From the NCBI RefSeq assembly GCF_003336755.1, contig NZ_QMDI01000005.1, positions 248,001 to 312,000 of the forward strand: a stretch of 64,000 bases of DNA. Reading direction: 5' to 3'. Every line of letters begins with the position of its first letter. Position 1 is the first letter of the stretch. This document shows, one piece after another, positions 44,575-52,023 of this stretch. The notes beneath the pieces were generated by a model that saw nothing but the letters and a program-made list of their open reading frames with translations, was not told the origin of the DNA and made no database searches. The DNA is from Elioraea thermophila (ex Habib et al. 2022). Its GTDB lineage: Bacteria > Pseudomonadota > Alphaproteobacteria > Acetobacterales > Acetobacteraceae. The position numbers and the translations under genes are program-made.

Positions 44575-45155
44575 AGCACGCGGCAGGCCTCGTCGAAGGC
44601 AAGCCTCGGGTCGCGCGGGCGGATGCGGTCGAACGCCCCGTAGCCCAAGGCGGCGAGCAGGTTGGCGCGAATGGTTGTGCCGGCGAAGAATTCGCGGTCG
44701 ACCGCCGCGGCGTCGAACCCGCTCATCGGCGCGCAATCCAGGCCCAACGCGCGCGCGGCGAGGATCAGGTAGGCGGCCTGCAGCGTGCCGTTGCGGAACG
44801 CCGTCTCCTCGCGCAGCTGCGGGTCGGCCTCGTACCAGGAGCGAACGTCACCCCGCGGCCACAGCCGCGGCAGGAGGTCGTGGAAGGCGGTGTCGTAGCC
44901 GAGGATGGCGGTGATTGGTGCGCCCATCACCTTCGCCACGTTGCCCGGCGAGAGGGCGGGGCGCAGCCGCTCCTTCGCCGCCGCCGAACGGAGGAACAAG
45001 ATCCTCGCCGGCTGGCAGTTGCCCGAGGTCGGCCCCCAACGCATCAGCTCCCAGAGTTCGCGCAGGAGCTCGTCGGAAACCGGGTCGGGGCGGAAGGCGG
45101 GTGGCGTGCGGGCCGTGCGGAACAGCCGATCCAGCGCGAAGGGGTCGAGCCGCAA
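44571..45155 (-). CDS. Nitroreductase-family protein (RutE/HadB-like)
   Basis: This 194-residue flavoprotein resembles RutE/HadB: LDRLFRTARTPPAF, ELMRWGPTSGNCQPARILFLRS with the FMN-binding segment, and LQAAYLILAARALGLDCAPMSGFD. RutE reduces malonic semialdehyde; other members reduce nitro compounds. It starts with TTG and has GGAGTGAGG upstream. No other rut gene is here. It lies three bases after the NFU gene. Confidence 0.8.
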   Translation of the reverse strand: MRLDPFALDRLFRTARTPPAFRPDPVSDELLRELWELMRWGPTSGNCQPARILFLRSAAAKERLRPALSPGNVAKVMGAPITAILGYDTAFHDLLPRLWPRGDVRSWYEADPQLREETAFRNGTLQAAYLILAARALGLDCAPMSGFDAAAVDREFFAGTTIRANLLAALGYGAFDRIRPRDPRLAFDEACRVL

Positions 45156-45158
45156 GCC

Positions 45159-45719
45159 TCACTCCACGGCCTGCACGGCCACCACCTCGGGCACGTAGTG
45201 CTTCAGCATGTTCTCGATGCCGTGCTTCAGCGTCGCGCGCGACGAGGGGCAGCCCGAGCAGGAGCCCTGCAGGCGCAGCTTGACGATGCCGTCGCGGAAG
45301 CCGCGAAAGACGATATCGCCGCCGTCCATCGCCACCGCCGGCCGCACCCGGGTGTCGATGAGTTCGCGGATCTGGGCGACGATCTCGGCGTCCTCGGGGT
45401 CGACGTCGAGCGTCTCCTCCTCCGCCTCGCCCTCGCCCTCGATCACCGGCAGCCCAGAGAGGAAATGGTCCATCAGCACGCCGAGCACGCGCGGCTTGAG
45501 CAAGGACCAATCCGCATCGTGGCTCTTCGTCACGGTGACGAAATCCGCGCCGAGGAAGACGCGCGTCACCTCGGGCAGGTCGAACAGGGCGCGGGCGAGC
45601 GGCGAGCTCGCCGCCGCCTCCGCCGAGGCGAAGTCGGCCGTCCCCGAGGGCATGACGGTGCGCCCGGGCAGGAACTTCAGTGTGGCCGGGTTGGGGGTGG
45701 CTTCGGTCTCGATGAACAT
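45159..45719 (-). CDS. NFU-type iron-sulfur cluster scaffold/carrier
   Basis: This 186-residue protein starts with the Nfu N-terminal domain (MFIETEATPNPATLKFLPG) and ends with a NifU C-terminal domain bearing GSCSGCPSSRATLKHGIE, whose CxxC holds a 4Fe-4S cluster between two subunits. AMDGGDIVFRGF is also conserved. It delivers clusters to target proteins. The start at 45719 lies at the edge of the AT-rich islet. Downstream tsaB/rimI synteny is common in alphaproteobacteria. Confidence 0.9.
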   Translation of the reverse strand: MFIETEATPNPATLKFLPGRTVMPSGTADFASAEAAASSPLARALFDLPEVTRVFLGADFVTVTKSHDADWSLLKPRVLGVLMDHFLSGLPVIEGEGEAEEETLDVDPEDAEIVAQIRELIDTRVRPAVAMDGGDIVFRGFRDGIVKLRLQGSCSGCPSSRATLKHGIENMLKHYVPEVVAVQAVE

Positions 45720-45727
45720 GTTTGAAT

Positions 45728-45755
45728 CGTTAAGCGGGACGCCATCCACGCTCAA
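45728..45755 (-). promoter_or_regulatory. Possible promoter of the NFU gene
   Basis: On the minus strand TTGAGC (45755-45750) and TTAACG (45733-45728) are 16 bases apart. The -10 would sit only nine bases before the start codon, implying an almost leaderless transcript. It is weak as a motif match. A promoter further upstream, inside the islet, is also possible. Confidence 0.25.
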
Positions 45756-45814
45756 GAGAGAATGCGACCCCCCCACCACAAACACATGGGTTTGATGCGT
45801 CGATAATTCAGCGC

Positions 45815-46192
45815 CTATCGAATCGCCTTAATGGCCTTTCCCGCATAAGATTGGATAAAGATTGCAATCAACCCACCGAATATATACTGGTCGATGGACT
45901 TGATTTGATCCTCTACAAGAAAATGCCAGCCAAGGGGCGCGAATAGGTGAAAACCGCGGATTATTATACCGGAAGCAACTAGAAAGAAAATTATCCAGAC
46001 TAAAAGGAGGAGAGAATGCGAAAAATGATCCCTAAACTTCTCATTTCTCCTGTGTTCTGATTCTCTGGCTTGCCTTTCTAAATCGCCTGCCGCAAGTGCT
46101 TTCGCCTCCTGTTCAGCGCTCGCACGACCGTCCTGATCACCATAGAGACCTTCGAAAATCCGTGGTGGAGGGACCTGGTTATCAACACTCAT
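45815..46192 (-). CDS. Small two-helix membrane protein, candidate toxin of a Panacea pair
   Basis: This 125-residue protein has a soluble, charged N-terminus (1-58) and two membrane helices (about 61-80 and 103-117), with a basic end AGKAIKAIR. No family is recognised. It follows the DUF4065 gene by 55 bases on the same strand and shares its low GC content and AT-rich codons. Known Panacea antitoxins pair with varied toxins, some of them small membrane proteins, so this is a fair toxin candidate; the role is inferred from position. No clear ribosome site precedes the ATG. Confidence 0.6.
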   Translation of the reverse strand: MSVDNQVPPPRIFEGLYGDQDGRASAEQEAKALAAGDLERQARESEHRRNEKFRDHFSHSLLLLVWIIFFLVASGIIIRGFHLFAPLGWHFLVEDQIKSIDQYIFGGLIAIFIQSYAGKAIKAIR

Positions 46193-46247
46193 TCTGTTTT
46201 AGCTAAACACAGACCAAAGACCCAATTAATCAAGACTGTATGTCTGC

Positions 46248-46769
46248 TCATTTACCAGCTTCTCTGAGACAGCCTCCGTCCCTTTCCTCCTGAACCTGTC
46301 TAACATATTCTTGAAAGAGGCGACCAAAGTAGTCCTCTATAATATCGTTTGAAATTCGGATATTACGCTTTCCATCTTCGTAACACTGATCCCAGGGCGA
46401 GCCCTTCTTATGAGTAAGCATCGATAGCTGTATCCCGGAAAGCTTTCCATATTTTTTGTAAACGTCTTCAATGAGTTTTTTTTCGCGTTCGCCTAGGCTT
46501 TCTACCTGTTGCCCACTGCTAAGCGCGCTTCTATCAACAGGCTGATCACGAAATTTTTTAACTTTATGATAGAGATCTGGGATAACAGGTCCATATCTCC
46601 AAGCCTCTATTGATTCTCTGATAAGTGGGACACCGTAAATCCCAAGCATCCAACCGTGCGCCAAGTATACCAACTTTAACAGCTGCATTGGCGTAAGTGT
46701 GTCGTTAGACTTGCTGGCAAGCTGAAGAAGCTCGTCAGCTACGATAGTTGACTCATACCCAGCGTTCAT
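46248..46769 (-). CDS. Panacea-domain (DUF4065) protein, candidate antitoxin
   Basis: This 173-residue protein matches the DUF4065/Panacea domain (GepA/SocA-like): TPMQLLKLVYLAHGWMLGIYG, then SIEAWRYGPVIPDLYHKVKKF, and a C-terminal GSPWDQCYEDGKRNIRIS. The domain is the antitoxin of many two-gene toxin-antitoxin systems. ATG 46769 is preferred because GGAGG lies eight bases upstream; an ATG at 46817 has no such site. The gene and its downstream partner form an islet with roughly 40-47% GC by eye, against over 70% around it, which points to transfer from outside. Confidence 0.85.
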   Translation of the reverse strand: MNAGYESTIVADELLQLASKSNDTLTPMQLLKLVYLAHGWMLGIYGVPLIRESIEAWRYGPVIPDLYHKVKKFRDQPVDRSALSSGQQVESLGEREKKLIEDVYKKYGKLSGIQLSMLTHKKGSPWDQCYEDGKRNIRISNDIIEDYFGRLFQEYVRQVQEERDGGCLREAGK

Positions 46770-46850
46770 CGGGGTGCCTCCAAGCACTGGCTTCCTAGCG
46801 TCAGTGCCCACGTTCATTCCACAAGCCTATACATATAGTCGAAGTGCTTT

Positions 46851-47753
46851 TCACCCGGTAAGAGCCTGCGCATCGTCACCCAATGGCGCCTCCTCCTCGA
46901 GGAGCCGGCGCAGATAGGCGCCATAGGCGGATCGCCCCAGGCGGTCCGCCGCACGCGCCAGCGCATCGGAGCCGATGTAGCCCATGCGCCAGGCGATCTC
47001 CTCCGGGCAGGCGACCTTCAGCCCCTGGCGGAGTTCGAGCGAGCGGATGAACTCGGCCGCGTCCATCAGGCTCTCCGGCGTGCCGGTGTCGAGCCAAGCG
47101 TAGCCGCGGCCGAGGCGTTCGACGGAGAGCGCACCGCGCTCGAGATAGACGCGGTTGACGTCGGTGATCTCGCGCTCGCCACGGGCGGAGGGACGGACGG
47201 AGGCGGCGACCTCGCAGACGTCGGCGTCGTAGAAATAGAGCCCGGTCACCGCCCAGTTCGACTTCGGTGCGGGGGGCTTCTCCTCGATCGCCACCGGCCG
47301 CCAGGAGGGGTCGAACGTGACGACGCCGTAGCGTTCCGGATCGCGCACGTGATAGGCGAACACAACCGCCCCCGAGGAGGCGGCGGCGCGCTGCATCAGC
47401 GCCTGCAGGCCGTCGCCGTGGAAGATGTTGTCGCCGAGGATGAGGGCGACGCGCGAGGAGCCGACGAAATCCCGCCCGATGATGAAGGCCTCGGCAAGCC
47501 CCCCCGGTGTGGGCTGCACGGCGTAAGCGAGGCTGATGCCCCACTGCGCGCCGTCGCCGAGCTGCGCCTGGAACAGCGCGCGGTGTTCGGGCGTGGTGAT
47601 GATCAGGATGTCGCGGATGCCGCCCAGCATCAGCACGCTGAGCGGGTAGTAGATCATCGGCTTGTCGTAGACCGGCAACAGCTGCTTCGAGAGCACGCTG
47701 GTCATCGGATGGAGCCGCGTGCCCGCGCCCCCGGCGAGGATGATGCCCTTCAT
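46851..47753 (-). CDS. rfbA: Glucose-1-phosphate thymidylyltransferase
   Basis: This 300-residue enzyme makes dTDP-glucose, the first step to dTDP-rhamnose and related sugars. [18 protein letters not shown] is the nucleotide-binding motif, [21 protein letters not shown] is the second signature, GDNIFHG carries the metal Asp, and [20 protein letters not shown] is also standard. It overlaps rfbB by an ATGA. Confidence 0.95.
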   Translation of the reverse strand: MKGIILAGGAGTRLHPMTSVLSKQLLPVYDKPMIYYPLSVLMLGGIRDILIITTPEHRALFQAQLGDGAQWGISLAYAVQPTPGGLAEAFIIGRDFVGSSRVALILGDNIFHGDGLQALMQRAAASSGAVVFAYHVRDPERYGVVTFDPSWRPVAIEEKPPAPKSNWAVTGLYFYDADVCEVAASVRPSARGEREITDVNRVYLERGALSVERLGRGYAWLDTGTPESLMDAAEFIRSLELRQGLKVACPEEIAWRMGYIGSDALARAADRLGRSAYGAYLRRLLEEEAPLGDDAQALTG

Positions 47754-48838
47754 CGGGCCGCCGCGCCGAGGCCGAGGCGGGCGCCGTCGTAGCGGCTGCG
47801 CATGCCCTCCTCCCACCACGGCCGGTGCGCGATGTACCAGGCGACGGTCTCGCGCAGGCCGTCCGCGAAGGAACGCCGGGCGGCGCGCCAGCCGAGCTCG
47901 CGCGCGATCTTGCCGCAGTCGATGGCGTAGCGGTGGTCGTGGCCGGGCCGGTCGGGCACGAAGGTGATCAGACGGCGTCGCGGCCCGGCGGGATCGGGGC
48001 CGGCGAGCTCATCGACCAAGTCGCAGATCAGGCGCACGGTGTCGATGTTGCGGCTCTCCTCCCCGCCACCGACGAGATAGGTCTCGCCCGGCCTGCCGCG
48101 CGTGAGGATCGTCCACAGCGCCTCGGCGTGGTCCTCCACGTGCAGCCAATCGCGCACCTGCAGGCCCTGGCCGTAGACGGGGAGCGCCTCACCCCGGAGC
48201 GCCTTGATGGTCATCAGCGGGATCAGCTTCTCCCAGAACTGCCAGGGCCCGTAGTTGTTCGAGCAGTTGGAGACGAGCACGGGCAAGCCGTAGGTGCGGT
48301 GGAAGGCGCGGGCGAGGTGGTCCGCCCCGGCCTTGGAGGCGGCGTAGGGCGAATTCGGCCGATACGGGCTTTCCTCGGTGAAGGCGCCCTCCTCGCCCAG
48401 CGCGCCGAAGACCTCGTCGGTGGAGACGTGCAGGAAGCGAAACCGCGCGCGCGCCTCCGCCTCCAGCGAGCGCCAGTAGCCGAGCGCCTCGTGCAGGAGG
48501 GTCGCGGTGCCGAGCACGTTGGTGCGCACGAAAGCGAGCGGGTCGTCGATCGAGCGGTCGACATGGGTCTCGGCGGCGAGGTTCATCACCGCCTCGGGCC
48601 GGAACTCGGCGAAGGCGCGGCGCACCGCCTCGCGATCGGCGATGTCGGCCTTCAGGAACGCATAGTGAGGGGAGAAGACGGCGTTCTCCACCGCAGCAAG
48701 GTTGGCGGCGTAAGTGAGCGCGTCGAGGTTGAGCACGCGCACGCGGCCCTCGCGGATCAGCCGCCGCACCACGGCCGAGCCGATGAAGCCCGCGCCCCCG
48801 GTGACGAGAACGCGCGAGGGAGAGAGGGTGGGGGTCAG
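47750..48838 (-). CDS. rfbB: dTDP-glucose 4,6-dehydratase
   Basis: This ~362-residue extended SDR enzyme converts dTDP-glucose to dTDP-4-keto-6-deoxyglucose. Evidence: [14 protein letters not shown] (NAD), [26 protein letters not shown] (catalytic Tyr/Lys), [19 protein letters not shown]. No ATG, GTG or TTG lies in frame between the upstream stop region and the first conserved residues. A CTG at 48838 overlaps the stop of the M20 gene as CTGA, with GGAG seven bases before, and is the best candidate start. rfbC and rfbD are not in the window. Confidence 0.92.
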   Translation of the reverse strand: MTPTLSPSRVLVTGGAGFIGSAVVRRLIREGRVRVLNLDALTYAANLAAVENAVFSPHYAFLKADIADREAVRRAFAEFRPEAVMNLAAETHVDRSIDDPLAFVRTNVLGTATLLHEALGYWRSLEAEARARFRFLHVSTDEVFGALGEEGAFTEESPYRPNSPYAASKAGADHLARAFHRTYGLPVLVSNCSNNYGPWQFWEKLIPLMTIKALRGEALPVYGQGLQVRDWLHVEDHAEALWTILTRGRPGETYLVGGGEESRNIDTVRLICDLVDELAGPDPAGPRRRLITFVPDRPGHDHRYAIDCGKIARELGWRAARRSFADGLRETVAWYIAHRPWWEEGMRSRYDGARLGLGAAAR

Positions 48839-49971
48839 TGCAGCGTCTCCATCAGACCGAGGAGAAGGCGGCAGCGCGGGGCGAGCGCGCGCCAGAGGAT
48901 GTGCTCGTGATCGGCATGCGCCCCCGCCCCGGGGCAGCCGAGCCCGTCCAGGGTGGGGATGCCCATCACGGCGGTGAAGTTGCCGTCGGAGCCACCACCG
49001 CGCGCTTGCTTCGGCAACGTGAACCCGAGCCCCTCGGCGATCGCCCTCGCCCGGGCGTAGAGGGCGAGGGTGGCCTCGGTCTCCGGGAAGGGCGGGCGGT
49101 TCATCCCCCCCGTCACGGTGACGGTGCAGCGCGGGTCGTGCGGGCGAAGACCGAGGATCGCCGCCGTCAGCCGCGCACCGTCTTCCACCGTGCGCACCCG
49201 GAGGTCGATCTCGGCGCGGGCTTCGGCGGCGACCACGTTCGGCCGCGTGCCGCCCGAAATCGGGGCGACGTTGACGGTGACCCCGCGCGGGGGATCGACC
49301 ATGGCGTGCAGGTCGAGGATCTGGCGGGCGAGCTCCACCACCGCCGAGGCGCCGTCCTCGAAATTGCCGCCCGCGTGCGACGCCACCCCGCGCACGACGA
49401 GGTCGAACCGGCCCACCCCCTTGCGCGCGGTCACCACCGCGCCGTCCGCGGAGGCGGGTTCGGGGATCAGCACGAACGCAGCCTCGCGCGCCTCGGCCTC
49501 GATCAGCGCGCGCGAGGTGGGCGACCCCACCTCCTCGTCGGAGGTGAGCAGCAGGGTGACGGGAAGCCGGGTCGCCGTGCCCTGGCGCAGGATGGACAGC
49601 ATGGCGTGCCAGGCGAGGAAGGAACCAGCCTTCATGTCGTAGATGCCCGGCCCGTACGCCCGGTCGCCCTCGACGCGGAAGGGCATGCGGGCGAGCGTGC
49701 CGGCGGGCCACACCGTGTCGAGGTGCCCGGCGATCAGGATCCCCTTGCCCTCGGGCGACCCGATGCGGGCGCGCAGGCAATCGCCGAAGCCGTCGCGGCC
49801 GGGAATGCGCGTCACCGCCGCCCCCGCCGCCCGCAGCGGCGCCTCGGCGCGGTCGATCAGCGCGTTGACGCGGGCGGGCTCGTCGGTCGGGGTCTCGCAT
49901 TCGACCCATGCGCGAAGCCCCGCAAGCAGCGCCTCGGCGGGGCCCGGGTCGGTGACAGGGACGGATGTCAT
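48835..49971 (-). CDS. M20-family metallopeptidase (glutamate carboxypeptidase-like)
   Basis: This 378-residue protein resembles carboxypeptidase G2 and related M20 enzymes: GHLDTVWPAGTLARMPF, GPGIYDMKAGSFLAWHA, TSDEEVGSPTSRALIEAEA and a C-terminal GAHADHEHI. It lacks a signal peptide and probably acts in the cytoplasm on folate-like or peptide substrates. It precedes rfbB and is translationally coupled to it, though the functions look unrelated. A 152-base gap separates it from the divergent MaoC gene. Confidence 0.85.
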   Translation of the reverse strand: MTSVPVTDPGPAEALLAGLRAWVECETPTDEPARVNALIDRAEAPLRAAGAAVTRIPGRDGFGDCLRARIGSPEGKGILIAGHLDTVWPAGTLARMPFRVEGDRAYGPGIYDMKAGSFLAWHAMLSILRQGTATRLPVTLLLTSDEEVGSPTSRALIEAEAREAAFVLIPEPASADGAVVTARKGVGRFDLVVRGVASHAGGNFEDGASAVVELARQILDLHAMVDPPRGVTVNVAPISGGTRPNVVAAEARAEIDLRVRTVEDGARLTAAILGLRPHDPRCTVTVTGGMNRPPFPETEATLALYARARAIAEGLGFTLPKQARGGGSDGNFTAVMGIPTLDGLGCPGAGAHADHEHILWRALAPRCRLLLGLMETLH

Positions 49972-50123
49972 GCCGTGTGCGCAGTCGTGCGTTTCGGCTC
50001 AAAGGAGCGCGTTACAAAAGTTGTGGCATGTTGCGCAGGCCGCGACATCTTGTCCAGTCGTCAACGATCGCGTAGCGTGTCCAACATGCTGCACCGCCGA
50101 ACAAATAACGGAGGGCAGCATCC

Positions 50124-50621
50124 GTGGGGAAAGGGCTGTCCATGGCGGTGAGCGGAGCCAACGGCTTCATCTGTTTCGAGGACCTGCGCGAGGGAATGAG
50201 CGCCTCCTTCTCGCGCACCGTGACCGAATCGGACATCGTGCTGTTCGCCGGCGTCTCGGGGGACATGAACCCCGTCCATCTGGACGCCGAATACGCCGAA
50301 AAGACGGTGTTCAAGGGGCGCATCGCGCACGGCATGCTGTCGGCCGCCTTCATCTCCACCGTGCTCGGCACCAAGCTGCCAGGCCCGGGCACCGTCTATC
50401 TGGCGCAGAGCCTGAAGTTCAAGGCGCCGGTGCGCATCGGCGACACCGTCACCGCCACCTGCGAGGTGGTGGCGCTGGATCCCGTGAAGAAGCGCGCCAC
50501 CCTGCGCACCGTGTGCACGGTGGGCGGGAAGCCGGTGGTCGAGGGCGAGGCGCTGGTGATGGTGCCCTCGCGCGCCGAGGCCGAGGCGAAGGACGCCCCA
50601 CCGGCAGCCTCCGCCGCCTGA
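50124..50621 (+). CDS. MaoC-family (R)-specific enoyl-CoA hydratase
   Basis: This 165-residue hot-dog protein has the hydratase dyad in AGVSGDMNPVHLDAEYA (Asp and His) and GRIAHGMLSAAFISTVLG. PhaJ-type enzymes convert trans-2-enoyl-CoA to (R)-3-hydroxyacyl-CoA for PHA synthesis or oxidation. GTG 50124 has GGAGGG eight bases upstream; an ATG at 50142 is also possible. A C-terminal Ala/Glu tail is unconserved. Confidence 0.85.
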   Translation: MGKGLSMAVSGANGFICFEDLREGMSASFSRTVTESDIVLFAGVSGDMNPVHLDAEYAEKTVFKGRIAHGMLSAAFISTVLGTKLPGPGTVYLAQSLKFKAPVRIGDTVTATCEVVALDPVKKRATLRTVCTVGGKPVVEGEALVMVPSRAEAEAKDAPPAASAA

Positions 50622-50634
50622 CCCCGCCGCGCGT

Positions 50635-50663
50635 TTGACCGCGGCGCCCGGCCGGGGCATCTC
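50635..50663 (+). promoter_or_regulatory. Possible ribF promoter
   Basis: TTGACC (50635-50640) and CATCTC (50658-50663) are 17 bases apart. The ATG of ribF follows ten bases after the -10, which would give a nearly leaderless transcript. The -35 is good and the -10 weak. Confidence 0.3.
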
Positions 50664-50672
50664 GGCTGGCGC

Positions 50673-51614
50673 ATGCGCGTCTTCCGCCACCTCGCCTCCC
50701 TCCCCGCCGATGCCCGCGGTGCGGCGATCGCGCTCGGCAACTTCGACGGCGTGCATCGCGGCCATGCCGCGGTGATCGCGGCCGCCGCGGATGCCGCCCG
50801 CGCGCACGGCCTCCCCCTCGCCGCCCTCACCTTCGAGCCCCACCCGCGCGAGGTGTTCCGCCCGCACGACCCGCCCTTCCGCCTCACCCTCGCCGAAGCG
50901 AAGGCCGAGGCGCTTGCCGCCCTCGGCGTCGATCTCCTCTACGAACTGCCCTTCGACGAGGCGTTCAGCCGGATTTCGGCCGAAACCTTCATCGCCGAGG
51001 TGCTGGCCGGGCAGCTCGGCGCCCAGCACGTCGCCTGCGGGCCCGACTTCCACTTCGGCCATAGGCGCACCGGCACCCCCGCCCTGCTCGCCACCCTCGG
51101 CCCCGCCCACGGCATCGGGGTGACCGTGGTGCCGGAGGCGACCGACGAGGCGGGAGGAGAACTCTCCTCCACCGCGGTGCGCGACGCCCTGCGCGCCGGC
51201 GACCTCGCCCGCGCCGAGGCGATCCTGGGCCGGCCGTGGGAGATCCGCGGCCGGGTCGAGCGGGGTGCTGCACTCGGGCGAACCCTCGGCTTTCCGACCG
51301 CCAACGTGCCGCTCGGGCGGCACCTGGTGCCGCGCCTCGGGATCTACGCCGTCGAGGCCGGAACGGACGGGCGGAGCTGGCTGCCCGGTGTGGCTTCGCT
51401 CGGCGTGCGCCCCACGGTCAACACCCTCGCCGCGCCCTTGCTTGAGGTCCACCTGTTCGACGTCGCGCCCGACCTCTACGATCGCGAGCTCCGGGTTCGC
51501 CTGCGCGCCTTTCTGCGCGACGAGGCGCAATTTCCCGACCTCGAGGCGCTGGTTCGCCAGATGCGGCGCGACGCCCAGGCGGCACGCGCCGTGCTCGGTG
51601 CCGCGGCGCGATGA
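50673..51614 (+). CDS. ribF: Bifunctional riboflavin kinase/FAD synthetase
   Basis: This 313-residue enzyme makes FMN and FAD. The N-terminal nucleotidyltransferase has ALGNFDGVHRGHAAVI, LTFEPHPREVF and STAVRDALRAGDL; the C-terminal kinase has GRTLGFPTANV and GVASLGVRPTVN, with EVHLFD near the end. It overlaps the gdx gene by an ATGA. Synteny with ileS and lspA downstream is common. Confidence 0.95.
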   Translation: MRVFRHLASLPADARGAAIALGNFDGVHRGHAAVIAAAADAARAHGLPLAALTFEPHPREVFRPHDPPFRLTLAEAKAEALAALGVDLLYELPFDEAFSRISAETFIAEVLAGQLGAQHVACGPDFHFGHRRTGTPALLATLGPAHGIGVTVVPEATDEAGGELSSTAVRDALRAGDLARAEAILGRPWEIRGRVERGAALGRTLGFPTANVPLGRHLVPRLGIYAVEAGTDGRSWLPGVASLGVRPTVNTLAAPLLEVHLFDVAPDLYDRELRVRLRAFLRDEAQFPDLEALVRQMRRDAQAARAVLGAAAR

Positions 51615-51949
51615 GCGCGCCTCTCCTCTCCTGGCTCTATCTCGTCCTCGCCGGCCTGCTCGAGGTCGCCTGGGCGGTCGGGCTCAAGCTGTCGCGCGGG
51701 CTCGACCTCACCGCGAGGCCCGTGCACACCGTGCTGACGGTCTCGGCGATGGCGGCGAGCGTGATCCTGCTCGGCCTCGCCGCGCGGCACCTGCCGATCG
51801 GCACGGCCTACGCGATCTGGGTCGGCATCGGCGCGGCGGGGACGGCGATCGCGGGCATGATGCTGTTCGACGAGCCCGCCACCCTCGCTCGCATCGCCGC
51901 CATCGCCGTCATCGTCGTCGGCGTGGTCGGGCTGAAACTCGCCTCCTGA
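51611..51949 (+). CDS. Small multidrug resistance-family protein, Gdx/SugE type
   Basis: This 112-residue protein has four membrane helices. The first helix LVLAGLLEVAWAVGLKLSRGLDLT has the glutamate at the substrate site, and AYAIWVGIGAAGTAIAGMML is the SugE/Gdx signature; it is a likely guanidinium/H+ exporter rather than a broad drug pump. No guanidine riboswitch precedes it, since the gene is coupled to ribF. Confidence 0.82.
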   Translation: MSAPLLSWLYLVLAGLLEVAWAVGLKLSRGLDLTARPVHTVLTVSAMAASVILLGLAARHLPIGTAYAIWVGIGAAGTAIAGMMLFDEPATLARIAAIAVIVVGVVGLKLAS

Positions 51950-51961
51950 CCCGCCCGTTCA

Positions 51962-51990
51962 TTGACCCGTCGGGTCGGCGCCGGTATCCG
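51962..51990 (+). promoter_or_regulatory. Putative ileS promoter
   Basis: TTGACC (51962-51967) and TATCCG (51985-51990) are 17 bases apart, with a predicted transcript start near 51997 and the ileS ATG at 52024. This is one of the better promoter matches in the window. No T-box element is seen, as expected outside Firmicutes. Confidence 0.5.
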
Positions 51991-52023
51991 ACCCCATCCC
52001 CGCGCGAGCCCCGGGCCCGAACG

